From positions 372,001 to 436,000 of the forward strand of contig NZ_NPKO01000003.1 in the NCBI RefSeq assembly GCF_008329605.1: a stretch of DNA of 64,000 bases, read 5' to 3'. Positions 43,333 to 52,041 of this stretch are shown piece after piece. Source of the stretch: Mycolicibacterium sp. P9-64. Lineage in GTDB: Bacteria > Actinomycetota > Actinomycetes > Mycobacteriales > Mycobacteriaceae. The position numbers and the translations under genes are program-made. Position 1 is the stretch's first letter; every line of letters starts with the position of its first letter. Under the pieces are notes generated by a model. It was given only the letters and a program-made list of their open reading frames with translations. It did no database searches and was not told the DNA's origin.

Positions 43333-44766
43333 ATGACCACCGTTCAGAACTTCATCGGCGGCGAGCTAGTCGATTCGGTGAGTGGCGCGACGATGCCGCT
43401 CGTCGACCCGTCCACCGGTGAAACCTATGGCACCGCACCGATATCCAACGAACAGGACATCGACAACGCCTACGCCGCTGCCGCGGCGGCGTTCAAGGAC
43501 TGGAAGCGCACCACGCCGTCGCACCGGCAGAAGGCACTGCTTGCCTTTGCCGACGAGGTCGAGAACGCCGCAGAAGATCTAGTGGCGGCCGAGGGCCGCA
43601 ACACCGGCAAGCCCAACCACGTCACGATGGCCGAAGAGATTCCGCCGATGGTCGACCAGATCCGCTTCTTCGCAGGCGCTGCGCGGATCCTGGAAGGCAA
43701 GTCGGCGGGCGAGTACATGGAGGGCCACACGTCGTGGATCCGGCGTGAGCCGGTCGGCGTGATCGGCCAGGTGGCGCCGTGGAACTACCCGATGATGATG
43801 GCGATCTGGAAGTTCGGCCCAGCCGTCGCCGCGGGCAACACCGTGGTGATCAAGCCGAGCGACACCACACCGGTGACCACCGTGATGCTCGCCGAACTGG
43901 CGGCCAAGCACTTCCCGCCGGGCGTGCTCAACGTCGTCACCGGCGATCGGGTGACGGGAGCGGCCGTCGTCGCTCACCCGACACCGCAGATGGTCTCGAT
44001 CACCGGTTCGGTGGCGGCAGGTCGTGCGGTCGCGGTCAGCGCGGGCGGGCACCTCAAGCGCACCCATCTCGAGCTCGGCGGCAAGGCGCCGGTGGTCGTG
44101 TTCGGTGACGCCGACATCGCCGCTGCCGCCGAGGGAATCGCCACCGCGGGCTACTTCAACGCCGGGCAGGACTGCACGGCCGCGACCCGGGTGCTTGCGC
44201 ACGCCTCGGTGGTCGACGAGCTGACGGCCGCACTCGCCGAACGGGCCGAAGGAGCGACGACGACCTATGGCCGTGCCGCGGGCGACGAGGATGCCTGGGT
44301 GCCCCCGGTGAACAACGTCAACCAGATGGAGCGGGTGCTGAGCTTCTTCGACGACGTGCCCGATCACGCCACGGTCGCGATCGGTGGACATCGCCAGGGC
44401 GACAAGGGTTTCTACGTCGAGCCGACCGTCATCGGTGGCCTGAGGCAGGACGACCGGCTGATCCAGACCGAGGTGTTCGGACCGGTGATCACGGTGCAGT
44501 CGTTCACCGACGAGAACGACGCACTGGAGAAGGCGAACGGCGTGGAGTACGCGCTGGCGTCGTCGGTGTGGACCAAGGACGTCTCGACGGCGATCCGGAT
44601 GTCCAACGCACTGGACTTCGGCTGCGTCTGGATCAACACCCACATCCCGCTGGTCGCCGAGATGCCCCACGGTGGCTTCAAGTCGTCAGGGCACGGCAAG
44701 GATCTGTCGATGTACGGACTCGAGGACTACACCCGGATCAAGCACGTGATGGTCCACACGGGTTAA
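43333..44766 (+). CDS. Gamma-aminobutyraldehyde dehydrogenase (PatD-like)
   Basis: This 477-residue NAD-dependent aldehyde dehydrogenase resembles, along its length, PatD (aminobutyraldehyde dehydrogenase). Examples are EEIPPMVDQIRFFAGAAR, GEYMEGHTSWIRREPVGVIG, APWNYPMMMA, ELGGKAPVVVF with the catalytic Glu, and GYFNAGQDCTAATR with the nucleophilic Cys. It would oxidise 4-aminobutanal, from putrescine, to GABA, the substrate of the coupled GabT. The pair thus forms a short putrescine/GABA route; succinate-semialdehyde dehydrogenase is not in the window. The gene overlaps the convergent membrane protein by 4 bp. Confidence 0.88.
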   Translation: MTTVQNFIGGELVDSVSGATMPLVDPSTGETYGTAPISNEQDIDNAYAAAAAAFKDWKRTTPSHRQKALLAFADEVENAAEDLVAAEGRNTGKPNHVTMAEEIPPMVDQIRFFAGAARILEGKSAGEYMEGHTSWIRREPVGVIGQVAPWNYPMMMAIWKFGPAVAAGNTVVIKPSDTTPVTTVMLAELAAKHFPPGVLNVVTGDRVTGAAVVAHPTPQMVSITGSVAAGRAVAVSAGGHLKRTHLELGGKAPVVVFGDADIAAAAEGIATAGYFNAGQDCTAATRVLAHASVVDELTAALAERAEGATTTYGRAAGDEDAWVPPVNNVNQMERVLSFFDDVPDHATVAIGGHRQGDKGFYVEPTVIGGLRQDDRLIQTEVFGPVITVQSFTDENDALEKANGVEYALASSVWTKDVSTAIRMSNALDFGCVWINTHIPLVAEMPHGGFKSSGHGKDLSMYGLEDYTRIKHVMVHTG

Positions 44767-45383
44767 GTCTTGGCGTGGGTGTGACGGCGCCCGAACACGC
44801 CGACCCGGTTGCGCCATCCCGTCGACCTTGGGGCCTCGTCGTCGGTCATCACCTCTGTCGGCTCCTCCCGGTCCACCACGACCGGCCTGCGTGCGTACTC
44901 GACGTCGCGCACCGAGCGCACGGACACCCTGCCCAAGGCAAACGCGCCGAGGAACACGATCAGGGCGCCGAGGCCATAGAAGTACGACAGCTCGAGCCAC
45001 AGGTATTGGGTGTCGGTCGTCGCGACGGGCGTGCCGACGTCACCGAGCGCCAACGGGCCGGCAAATGCGCGGCCCACGACGAACCACGCACCAGCAATCA
45101 CGCTGAGCCATCCACCGAGTGTCGCGGTCGCACGATTGCGCGATAACAGCAACAGCGCGCCACCCAACGCGGCGGCGGCGCCGGGCAGCACTTCCAGCCA
45201 GCCCCTGGCCATCGACCAGTCCCGGCCAGGGCTGAAGGCGAAGTCGAAGGAGGGGCCCACGAACGGCACCGCCGCGCCCCAGATACCGAGCAGAATCAGC
45301 AGGAAACCGCTGGCAGCACCCCGGCTGCGTGGCATGCGCAGTCGGCCGCCCCTTGCCCGGTCCCGAATATCAACGTCGTTCAC
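44763..45383 (-). CDS. Conserved four-helix membrane protein, unknown function
   Basis: This 206-residue protein has four hydrophobic segments (around residues 24-45, 65-82, 88-108 and 130-152) and cytoplasmic Arg-rich ends. The loop between helices 1 and 2 reads FDFAFSPGRDWSMARGWLEV and may form a conserved extracytoplasmic patch. No family is recognised with confidence. It is transcribed alone, convergent with the aldehyde dehydrogenase. Confidence 0.7.
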   Translation of the reverse strand: MNDVDIRDRARGGRLRMPRSRGAASGFLLILLGIWGAAVPFVGPSFDFAFSPGRDWSMARGWLEVLPGAAAALGGALLLLSRNRATATLGGWLSVIAGAWFVVGRAFAGPLALGDVGTPVATTDTQYLWLELSYFYGLGALIVFLGAFALGRVSVRSVRDVEYARRPVVVDREEPTEVMTDDEAPRSTGWRNRVGVFGRRHTHAKT

Positions 45384-45637
45384 GTGTTCCTCCTCGGTCG
45401 CTCGGATGCATACCCATCCGAGCCACGGCCCTAACCTCGTGGCTGGTCGGAGCGCCGCTGCCAGGCCTGAAACACCGTCATCCCGCGAATGTCGCCCAAC
45501 TCCTCAGCAAATGTCGTTTTTGTCGGTAGCATGCGTTTGTCGGGGGGATTCCACGACGGAGCTTGGACAAATTCAGGCCGTGTGCCCGAACCGTCTCCGC
45601 GGCGAGGGCGACGACCACTACGAGTGAGTGCAACGCA

Positions 45638-46939
45638 TTGGACTGGATACGCCGGTGGTGGCGACAGCCCGACCATTACGGCTGGCTGTCGGCATACCTG
45701 GATGCACGTAGCCTGCAGCGCTTCACGCGGTACATGATCGCGTGCATCGTCGTGCTGCTGGGCCTGGTGCCTCTGCTCACGCTGTGGGGCACGTTCAGCG
45801 CCGACGACATGCGGTTTCGCATCGTCGCGATCGCGATCGCGGGCTGCTGCGCAGTCATGGCCCTGCTGTGGCTGACCCGGTGGCCCACCCATGCCCAATC
45901 GGTGACGTTCGCGATCACCGCCAACGCGTGCATCGCGGTGTCGTGCCTCGCGCAGCCCCACCCGGCCGAGGGCATTCAGGGGGCCACCGCATTCGTGGCG
46001 CTCGCCGGCTACGTCGCGTTCTTTCACACCAGTCGTCTTCTCGCAGTGACATTACTGATGGCGACGATTCCGGCAACGATCCTGGCGATTCAGCTCAGCG
46101 CACACGTCGGGGCCGCGCTGACGCTCAGCAAACTCGTCGTGTTATTCGTGAGCGTGCTGGCGGTGCCGTTCTCGGCACAGGTGTTGGTGCACATCCTCGG
46201 CGCCGACGCGCTCAAGTCGGACATCGACCCCCTGACCGATCTGCCCAACCGCCGCGCCTTCGATCGATCGGTGCGGGCGATGGCCGCCGAGTCGGTCGGC
46301 GGCCCTACGGTCCTGGCGGTCGTGATGGTCGACCTGGACGCCTTCAAGCGCGTCAACGACACCTCGGGTCACGCGGCTGGCGACAAGACGTTGATCGCCG
46401 TCGCGGGCATCCTTCGGCGTACGCGCCGCGGCAATTCGGTGACTGCGCGCATCGGCGGCGAGGAGTTCGTCGTCGCCGTCGTCGACTCCGAGCAGAGTGC
46501 CATCGGAATGGCCGAACGTCTGCGCCGCGAGATCGCCGGGATGTCGTGGAACGTCACGGCAAGCGTCGGCGTGGCGACCGCCTCGCTGTCGCGGCCACCG
46601 GAAGCGGGTGTGCGGGCCCTGGTTCAGAGCCTGGTGGAGTCCGCGGACCGGGCGATGTACAAGGCCAAGCGCGCTGGCGGCGACCAGGTGTACGTCGTTG
46701 GCAGGCTGGGTGAGGGTTACGCCAGCAGCCCGAGCAAGAGCAAGACGACGGCGACCAACGGGAACAGACCCTGGACCACGGCCGAGCGCGCCTTGTCGGG
46801 CGAAGAGGCCAGAAGGACCGTCGCCGCCGCGAGCATCGAGCCGGTACCGGCGAGGAGCAAGGCCGCACCGACCGGTGTGCCGCCAGAGATCGTGAACCCG
46901 ATGCCCACTCCGGTCACGATCGCCAGGAAGAGGTTGTAG
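45638..46939 (+). CDS. Membrane GGDEF-domain protein (putative diguanylate cyclase) with antisense-derived tail
   Basis: This roughly 433-residue protein has about six N-terminal transmembrane helices (a MASE-like sensor) and a GGDEF domain (DPLTDLPNRRAFDRSV, VDLDAFKRVNDTSGHAAGD, active-site RIGGEEF). GGEEF is compatible with synthesis of cyclic di-GMP. The inhibitory RxxD site is not seen upstream. The natural domain end is near DRAMYKAKRAGGDQVYVVG; the remaining 70 or so residues are low-complexity and lie entirely antisense to the DUF1304 gene. TTG 45638 (LDWIRRWWRQPDHYGW) is preferred to TTG 45563; neither has a good ribosome-binding site, so the start is uncertain. Confidence 0.78.
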   Translation: MDWIRRWWRQPDHYGWLSAYLDARSLQRFTRYMIACIVVLLGLVPLLTLWGTFSADDMRFRIVAIAIAGCCAVMALLWLTRWPTHAQSVTFAITANACIAVSCLAQPHPAEGIQGATAFVALAGYVAFFHTSRLLAVTLLMATIPATILAIQLSAHVGAALTLSKLVVLFVSVLAVPFSAQVLVHILGADALKSDIDPLTDLPNRRAFDRSVRAMAAESVGGPTVLAVVMVDLDAFKRVNDTSGHAAGDKTLIAVAGILRRTRRGNSVTARIGGEEFVVAVVDSEQSAIGMAERLRREIAGMSWNVTASVGVATASLSRPPEAGVRALVQSLVESADRAMYKAKRAGGDQVYVVGRLGEGYASSPSKSKTTATNGNRPWTTAERALSGEEARRTVAAASIEPVPARSKAAPTGVPPEIVNPMPTPVTIARKRL

Positions 46940-47103
46940 AAGCCCTGGTTGAAAGCCAGTTCCTTGGTGGCCTCGGCTGACTCGAGCGTGGTCCCGAACG
47001 TGGCGCGGGTCCGCGGCGACGTCCACTGCAACGATTCCAGCACGAAGATGTAGACGTGCAGCACAGCGGCCAAACCCGCGAATACCAATGCAGCAGTGAC
47101 CAT
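46717..47103 (-). CDS. DUF1304 family four-helix membrane protein
   Basis: This 128-residue integral membrane protein has the DUF1304 pattern: an N-terminal helix with LHVYIFVLES, then TKELAFNQGFYNLFLAI, GFTISGGTPVGAALLL and two further helices. The function is unknown. ATG 47103 starts the first helix. It lies downstream of ruvB on the same strand (19 bp) and could be read through from the ruvCAB operon. Its 3' half is overlapped antisense by the 3' end of the GGDEF gene for 223 bp. Confidence 0.82.
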   Translation of the reverse strand: MVTAALVFAGLAAVLHVYIFVLESLQWTSPRTRATFGTTLESAEATKELAFNQGFYNLFLAIVTGVGIGFTISGGTPVGAALLLAGTGSMLAAATVLLASSPDKARSAVVQGLFPLVAVVLLLLGLLA

Positions 47104-47122
47104 TACGCATCCGCTCCCAGAC

Positions 47123-48193
47123 TCATTCGAACATGCCCTGTTGCCCAAGGCCGCGGACGCCGCTGGGCGGTGTCAGACCAAGGTGTGTCCATGCTTGGCT
47201 GGTGGCCACCCTGCCACGCGGGGTGCGGGCGAGCATGCCCGCCCTCACCAGGAAGGGCTCGCACACCTCCTCGACCGTCGTGGCCTCTTCGCCGACGGCC
47301 ACCGCGAGCGTGGACACTCCCACAGGGCCGCCGCCGAAGCTGCGGGTCAGCACGGAGAGCACGGCGCGGTCCAGCCGGTCGAGGCCCAGCTCGTCGACGT
47401 CGTAGACCGCAAGCGCCGCCTTGGCGATGTCGCGCGTGATGACGCCGTCGGCGCGCACCTCTGCGTAGTCACGAACCCTGCGCAACAGCCGGTTGGCGAT
47501 GCGGGGTGTCCCCCGCGACCGCCTGGCGATCTCGCTGCCCGCTTCCGCGCCGAGTTCGATGCCGAGGATGCCCGCCGAACGGAACAGCACCCGTTCGAGT
47601 TCGGGAGGTTCGTAGAAGTCCATGTGGGCGGTGAAGCCGAACCGGTCGCGCAGCGGGCCGGTCAGTGCGCCGGACCTGGTGGTGGCGCCGACGAGGGTGA
47701 ACGGGGCGACCTCGAGCGGAATCGACGTCGCCCCTGGGCCCTTCCCCACGATGACGTCGACCCGGAAGTCCTCCATCGCGAGGTACAGCATCTCCTCGGC
47801 GGGCCTGGCGATGCGATGGATTTCGTCGATGAACAACACGTCGCCCTCGACGAGGTTGGACAGCATCGCGGCCAAGTCGCCCGCGCGCAGCAGGGCAGGC
47901 CCGGACGTCACGCGAAGCGACGTGCCTAGTTCGGCGGCGATGATCATCGCCAGCGACGTCTTGCCGAGACCCGGCGGGCCCGCGAGCAGGATGTGATCCG
48001 GTGTGCCACCGCGGTTCTTGGCGCCCTCCAGAACCAGCTGCAGCTGCTCACGCACCCTGGCCTGGCCGATGAACTCACCGAGCGTGCGAGGCCGCAGGCT
48101 CGCATCGACGTCGCCCTCCCCCACCGTCAGTGCGGCGGACACCTCCCTGTCGGCGTCGTCGTCGATCTCGTGGTCGTCGCCGAAGCGGCTCAC
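47123..48193 (-). CDS. ruvB: Holliday junction branch migration ATPase RuvB
   Basis: This 356-residue AAA+ motor has Walker A GPPGLGKT, Walker B FIDEIHR, sensor 1 in [10 protein letters not shown], arginine finger region GPLRDRFGF, and the C-terminal winged helix ([17 protein letters not shown]). It drives branch migration with RuvA. It is the last core gene of ruvC-ruvA-ruvB, overlapping ruvA by ATGA, and is expected to be SOS-induced from the LexA site upstream of ruvC. Confidence 0.97.
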   Translation of the reverse strand: MSRFGDDHEIDDDADREVSAALTVGEGDVDASLRPRTLGEFIGQARVREQLQLVLEGAKNRGGTPDHILLAGPPGLGKTSLAMIIAAELGTSLRVTSGPALLRAGDLAAMLSNLVEGDVLFIDEIHRIARPAEEMLYLAMEDFRVDVIVGKGPGATSIPLEVAPFTLVGATTRSGALTGPLRDRFGFTAHMDFYEPPELERVLFRSAGILGIELGAEAGSEIARRSRGTPRIANRLLRRVRDYAEVRADGVITRDIAKAALAVYDVDELGLDRLDRAVLSVLTRSFGGGPVGVSTLAVAVGEEATTVEEVCEPFLVRAGMLARTPRGRVATSQAWTHLGLTPPSGVRGLGQQGMFE

Positions 48194-48777
48194 GCCGTCT
48201 TCCCCAGCATCGAGAGCGCCGCCCGCAGCGCGCTCTGCGTGGTGGCATCGGGGTCTGCGGCGAGCACCTTGTCGGTGGCCTCCTCGGCTTGCTTGGCCGC
48301 AAACCCAAGGCCGACAAGCGCTTCCACGACCGGTACGCGCACGGCATGCCCGACCGCGGTCGCCACTCCAGGTGTCACGGGACCGATCTTGTCACGCAGT
48401 TCGAGTACCAGGCGCTCCGCTCCCCGCTTGCCGATGCCAGGCACCCGGGTCAGCGCGGTGACGTCGCCGTCGGCGAGCGCCTGACGCAGCGCCTGCGGGT
48501 CGTAGACCGCCAACGTGGCCAGCGCGATCTTGGGGCCGACGCCGGAGACACCGAGCAACGTGGTGAACAGATCGCGCGAGTCGCCGTCGGCGAAGCCGTA
48601 CAGCGTCATCGAGTCCTCGCGCACGATCATGGCCGTGATCAACCTGGCCTCGGTGCCGCGCCGCAGTGTGGACAACGTCGTGGGCGTGGTCAGCACCTTG
48701 TAGCCGACGCCCGCCGCTTCGATGACGGCGTGATCGAGCGCGATGTCGAGCACCTCGCCGCGAATCGATGCGATCAT
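48190..48777 (-). CDS. ruvA: Holliday junction DNA helicase subunit RuvA
   Basis: This 195-residue protein has the N-terminal OB domain ([20 protein letters not shown]), a tandem helix-hairpin-helix region ([17 protein letters not shown] and [19 protein letters not shown]) and the C-terminal three-helix domain III that contacts RuvB. It binds four-way junctions as a tetramer. It overlaps both ruvC and ruvB by four bases, so the three are translationally coupled. Confidence 0.97.
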   Translation of the reverse strand: MIASIRGEVLDIALDHAVIEAAGVGYKVLTTPTTLSTLRRGTEARLITAMIVREDSMTLYGFADGDSRDLFTTLLGVSGVGPKIALATLAVYDPQALRQALADGDVTALTRVPGIGKRGAERLVLELRDKIGPVTPGVATAVGHAVRVPVVEALVGLGFAAKQAEEATDKVLAADPDATTQSALRAALSMLGKTA

Positions 48778-49328
48778 CTCGCCGCCTTGATCTTGGCCTG
48801 GTACTTCCTGCGCTGCTCTGCGGCCATCGCTTCGGCGGCGGCCATCCTGGAGATCATCGGTGCGCGCCAGCAGTGGCAGATCGCAAGCGCGAGCGCGTCC
48901 GCGGCGTCGGCGGGTGTCGGCTTGGTCTGCAGCCCAAGGATTCTCGTTACCATCTCGGTGACCTGAGCCTTGTCGGCGCGACCGTTGCCGGTCACGGCGG
49001 CCTTCACCTCACTGGGGGTGTGAAAGTGCACGTCGATGTTTCGTCTGGCAGCAGCGAGGGCGATGACACCACCTGCCTGCGCGGTGCCCATCGCCGTGTT
49101 CGCATTCTGGTTGGCGAACACCCGCTCGATCGCGAGCACGTCCGGTACGTGCGTGTCCAGCCAGTGTTCGACGACGTCACTGATGACCAGCAGGCGCTTC
49201 TGTAGCGGTTCATCGGAAGGCGTGCGGACCACGTCGACGTCGAGTGCGATGACCTGGCGGCCGCCGCCGCTCTCGATGACGGACAGCCCGCACCGCGTCA
49301 GTCCAGGGTCGACGCCCATCACGCGCAC
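48774..49328 (-). CDS. ruvC: Crossover junction endodeoxyribonuclease RuvC
   Basis: This 184-residue RNase H-fold resolvase has catalytic acidic residues: Asp in [10 protein letters not shown], Glu in [10 protein letters not shown], and Asp pair in [14 protein letters not shown]. It cleaves Holliday junctions symmetrically. GTG 49328 gives [11 protein letters not shown] and is preceded by GGAGCG; the long upstream frame is a read-through of the regulatory region. It is the first gene of ruvCAB and sits 15 bp after an SOS box. The length is close to Rv2594c. Confidence 0.95.
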   Translation of the reverse strand: MRVMGVDPGLTRCGLSVIESGGGRQVIALDVDVVRTPSDEPLQKRLLVISDVVEHWLDTHVPDVLAIERVFANQNANTAMGTAQAGGVIALAAARRNIDVHFHTPSEVKAAVTGNGRADKAQVTEMVTRILGLQTKPTPADAADALALAICHCWRAPMISRMAAAEAMAAEQRRKYQAKIKAAR

Positions 49329-49343
49329 TTTCGCTCCTAAGTT

Positions 49344-49359
49344 CCGAACAGCTGTTCGA
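49344..49359 (-). promoter_or_regulatory. SOS box upstream of ruvCAB
   Basis: On the plus strand CCGAAC-AGCT-GTTCGA matches the mycobacterial LexA consensus TCGAAC-N4-GTTCGA at 11 of 12 positions. It ends 15 bp before the ruvC start codon and implies damage-inducible expression of the whole operon. Confidence 0.85.
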
Positions 49360-49501
49360 TACCTTAACCGGCGGGTGGGACTGCTGAGGGTAGGGACACG
49401 CCACCGTCGCGCACACGCTCCGCCGGCCCGAGCAGACTGCCAGGGAGATCGCAGCGTTTCCGAACCGCTCGTCGCACTGCAGAAACGGCAACCGTAAGAG
49501 A

Positions 49502-49522
49502 TACTGAACGATGCGTTCAGTA
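49502..49522. promoter_or_regulatory. Perfect 9-bp-arm palindrome upstream of tetR
   Basis: TACTGAACG (49502-49510), ATG, CGTTCAGTA (49514-49522) is a perfect palindrome 29 bp upstream of the TetR start. It is a likely autoregulatory operator. The half-site ACTGAACG recurs in the palindrome before the small secreted protein downstream. Confidence 0.75.
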
Positions 49523-49551
49523 AAGAACTCCCCCGTCGCCCCGCTCGCCCC

Positions 49552-50154
49552 ATGACCGAAGACCTCGTCGACACCCAGCCGCGGCTCCGGCCCGGTCGGC
49601 CACGCAGCGAGCAGTCCAAGGTCGCCGTTCTGCGCGCGGCGTCGGAACTCATGCAGGAAGTCGGCCTTCGGGCGATGACCACCGAGCTCATCGCCGCCCG
49701 CAGCGGGGCGAGCAAGGCGACGATCTACAAGTGGTGGCCGAACAAGTACACCGTCGCGGTCGAGGCATTCCTGTCGGAGATGCTGGCCGAGGCGCCCGAT
49801 CCCGACACCGGGTCGGCCCGTGAGGACTTCTGCATCGTGCTGCGTGGAGTGATGCACTTCTACTCGACCCCGACCGGACGCGTCTTCGGGCAGCTCGTCG
49901 GTGAAGCGCAGTTCGATCCCCTGGTACACGCCGAGCTGCGGGGCGTGTTCATCCAATCCCGACGGCGAGTGGCCCGGGCCATCTGGGACCGCGGCGTGGC
50001 CCGTGGCGAGCTGCGCGCCGACGTCGATCCCGAGATCGGAATAGACCTCGTGTTCGCACCGGCGATCTATCGCCTCGTCACCGGAAACGGCGCATTGGAC
50101 GCTGCCGCCGCGGAAGCCGTCGTCGTCGCGGCGATGTCAGGCCTCGCCATGTGA
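49552..50154 (+). CDS. TetR/AcrR family transcriptional regulator
   Basis: This 200-residue repressor has N-terminal helix-turn-helix [24 protein letters not shown] (about residues 43-65), preceded by an [10 protein letters not shown] basic arm, and a TetR C-terminal domain of the AcrR-like subgroup. It is transcribed divergently from ruvC, with its own palindromic operator upstream. The neighbouring secreted-protein gene carries a related half-site, so the two may form a small regulon. The ligand is unknown. Confidence 0.9.
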   Translation: MTEDLVDTQPRLRPGRPRSEQSKVAVLRAASELMQEVGLRAMTTELIAARSGASKATIYKWWPNKYTVAVEAFLSEMLAEAPDPDTGSAREDFCIVLRGVMHFYSTPTGRVFGQLVGEAQFDPLVHAELRGVFIQSRRRVARAIWDRGVARGELRADVDPEIGIDLVFAPAIYRLVTGNGALDAAAAEAVVVAAMSGLAM

Positions 50155-50212
50155 TCGACCGCACTGGCTGAGCAGGGAAGATTTATGCTCGTGACGGTGC
50201 TGAAACCTATTG

Positions 50213-50232
50213 GAAACTGAACGTCCAGTTTC
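50213..50232 (+). promoter_or_regulatory. Palindrome before the small secreted protein gene
   Basis: GAAACTG (50213-50219), 6 bp, CAGTTTC (50226-50232) is a perfect 7-bp-arm inverted repeat, 17 bp upstream of the start codon. It contains ACTGAACG, identical to a half of the upstream tetR operator. It could be a weaker site for the same regulator or an mRNA 5' hairpin just before the Shine-Dalgarno AGGAG (50238-50242). Confidence 0.55.
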
Positions 50233-50249
50233 GAAATAGGAGCAACACC

Positions 50250-50519
50250 ATGAGCATCACCAAGGACATCCTGAAGCCGGCACTGTTGGTGGCCGCTGCG
50301 GCAGGATCCATCGCGGTCGCGCCGATCGCGCTAGCTTCGACGACGCAGCCTCCGACCTGCACGACCCTGAGCACCTCGAGCACGCAGTGCCAGACACCTG
50401 GCAACGTCCAATTGACCTCTACCCCGCCGTACGTCAACTACCAGCAGCAGTACCCGTACTTCGGCGGCCTCGTGATCCTCGATCACCACGGCCACGGCGG
50501 ATTCGGCGGACACCGCTAA
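50250..50519 (+). CDS. Small secreted protein with His/Gly-rich C-terminus
   Basis: This 89-residue precursor has a Sec signal peptide (MSITKDILKPALLVAAAAGS, cleavage after ALAS). The mature peptide has two cysteines (PTCTTLSTSSTQC) that could form a disulphide, a Tyr-rich YVNYQQQYPYFGG, and a C-terminal DHHGHGGFGGHR that may bind metal. No family is recognised. The ribosome-binding site AGGAG is well placed. It ends 12 bp from the convergent yebC stop. Confidence 0.7.
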   Translation: MSITKDILKPALLVAAAAGSIAVAPIALASTTQPPTCTTLSTSSTQCQTPGNVQLTSTPPYVNYQQQYPYFGGLVILDHHGHGGFGGHR

Positions 50520-50531
50520 CAGCGGCTCGGA

Positions 50532-51287
50532 TCAGTCCTCGTCGAGGGCTGCGGCAACCTCGTCGGAGATGTCGACGTTGGAGTACACGTCCTGGACGTC
50601 GTCGGTCTCCTCGAGGGCGTCGATCAACTTGAGCACCTTGCGGGCGCCCTCGAGATCGACGGGCACCGTGACGGAGGGCTGGAAGCTCGCCTCGGCCGAG
50701 TCATAGTCGATCCCGGCCTCTTGCAGTGCCGTGCGCACGGCGACCAGATCGGTCGGCTCGGCGATGATCTCGAAGCTGTCCCCAAGATCGTTGACGTCCT
50801 CGGCACCTGCGTCCAGCACCGCGGTCAGCACGTCGTCCTCGGACAATCCGTTCTTCTCCAACGTGACGACGCCCTTGCGGGTGAACAGATACGCCACCGA
50901 GCCGGGGTCGGCCATGTTGCCGCCGTTACGCGTCATCGCGATGCGCACCTCGCTGGCTGCGCGGTTCTTGTTGTCGGTCAGGCACTCGATGAGCACCGCC
51001 ACCCCGTTCGGGCCGTAGCCCTCGTAGGTGATGGACTGCCAGTCGGCTCCGCCGGCCTCTTCGCCCGCGCCGCGCTTGCGAGCACGCTCGATGTTGTCGT
51101 TGGGCACCGACGTCTTCTTCGCCTTCTGGATGGCGTCGTACAACGTCGGGTTGCCGGCAGGGTCACCGCCGCCGGTGCGGGCCGCGACCTCGATGTTCTT
51201 GATGAGCCGGGCGAACTCCTTGCCACGGCGCGCGTCTTTGACGGCCTTTTGATGCTTGGTGGTCGCCCACTTGGAATGGCCGCTCAT
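50532..51287 (-). CDS. YebC/PmpR-type regulatory or translation factor
   Basis: This 251-residue protein of the TACO1/YebC family starts [20 protein letters not shown], the family signature, and continues [20 protein letters not shown]. It matches Rv2603c in context. YebC proteins act as DNA-binding regulators or help ribosomes pass proline-rich stretches, the latter shown for some YebC members. The orientation and position upstream of the pdx cluster are conserved in mycobacteria. The function here is not further defined. Confidence 0.93.
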   Translation of the reverse strand: MSGHSKWATTKHQKAVKDARRGKEFARLIKNIEVAARTGGGDPAGNPTLYDAIQKAKKTSVPNDNIERARKRGAGEEAGGADWQSITYEGYGPNGVAVLIECLTDNKNRAASEVRIAMTRNGGNMADPGSVAYLFTRKGVVTLEKNGLSEDDVLTAVLDAGAEDVNDLGDSFEIIAEPTDLVAVRTALQEAGIDYDSAEASFQPSVTVPVDLEGARKVLKLIDALEETDDVQDVYSNVDISDEVAAALDED

Positions 51288-51372
51288 GCAGGTGCAACTC
51301 GCTTTCCTCAGACTGCAAGGTCAACAGTCGAGTCTACGTGGAGGTTCCCGACGAACCACACCGCCTCGGGGG

Positions 51373-51978
51373 CTATCCCTCCTGCCCGATCCGACCATCG
51401 ACGTAGTGCTGCAGGTTTGGGGCGACCGCCGCGACGATCTCGTCATCGCTCATCGCTGCGACCGGCTCGATCTTCCACACGTAGCGCATCATCGCCAGGC
51501 CCATGATCTGCGACGAGATGAGGCCGCTGCGCACGAGTCGGTCGTGTTCGTCGACGCCGAGCTGAGCCAGGCCGATCAGACTTCCCTCGACGATCTTGCG
51601 CAGCTTCTCGCGGGTCGCCTGTTCGTGCGCCGCCGTCAGCAGGATCGAGCGCAGCACGGGGCCGATCTCCTCGTCGGCCCATGCATCGAGCATCAGACGC
51701 AACAACGCACTACCCAGTTCGTCGACCGGCGTCGTCCACGTCTTCGCGACGTTCTCCAGCCACCTCGCCGGCGGGGCCGTCGCCGCATCGAGCAGTACAC
51801 CCTTCGACCCGAAGTAGTGGTACACGAGTGCGGGATCGACGTCGGCCGTGCGAGCGATCGCGCGAATCGTCGTCCCCGCCGACCCGTTCTCGGCGAATTC
51901 CTCGCGCGCGGCGGCAAGGATGCGCGCAGCAAGAACGCCGCGCTCGTCACGCGGCCCTGGCGTCGACTTCTTCGGCAT
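51373..51978 (-). CDS. TetR family transcriptional regulator
   Basis: This 201-residue repressor has helix-turn-helix TTIRAIARTADVDPALVYHYFGSK and a C-terminal all-helical domain of the type with LDAWADEEIGPVLRSILLTA. It is divergent from a CocE/NonD hydrolase, with a palindrome in between that overlaps the hydrolase promoter. ATG 51978 is chosen; a longer frame to 52575 is antisense shadow of the hydrolase. Confidence 0.9.
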   Translation of the reverse strand: MPKKSTPGPRDERGVLAARILAAAREEFAENGSAGTTIRAIARTADVDPALVYHYFGSKGVLLDAATAPPARWLENVAKTWTTPVDELGSALLRLMLDAWADEEIGPVLRSILLTAAHEQATREKLRKIVEGSLIGLAQLGVDEHDRLVRSGLISSQIMGLAMMRYVWKIEPVAAMSDDEIVAAVAPNLQHYVDGRIGQEG

Positions 51979-52005
51979 GGATGGGACCCTACCAAAAGTT
52001 TCATG

Positions 52006-52034
52006 TTGCGTTGAGACTAGTTTCAACGTAGCGT
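52006..52034 (+). promoter_or_regulatory. Leaderless promoter with operator in the spacer, tetR-hydrolase divergent region
   Basis: TTGCGT (52006-52011) and TAGCGT (52029-52034) are 17 bp apart and would start transcription at about ATG 52042. The near-perfect palindrome CGTTGAGAC-TAGTTTCAACG (52009-52028; one mismatched pair) fills the spacer. TetR binding would block the promoter directly and could also cover the divergent tetR promoter. Confidence 0.7.
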
Positions 52035-52041
52035 GAGACTC

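Noticed and set aside
45563..45637. Longer start of the GGDEF protein at TTG 45563
   Set aside because: The extra 25 residues are Thr/Arg-rich without resemblance to membrane GGDEF proteins and the ribosome-binding site is no better.
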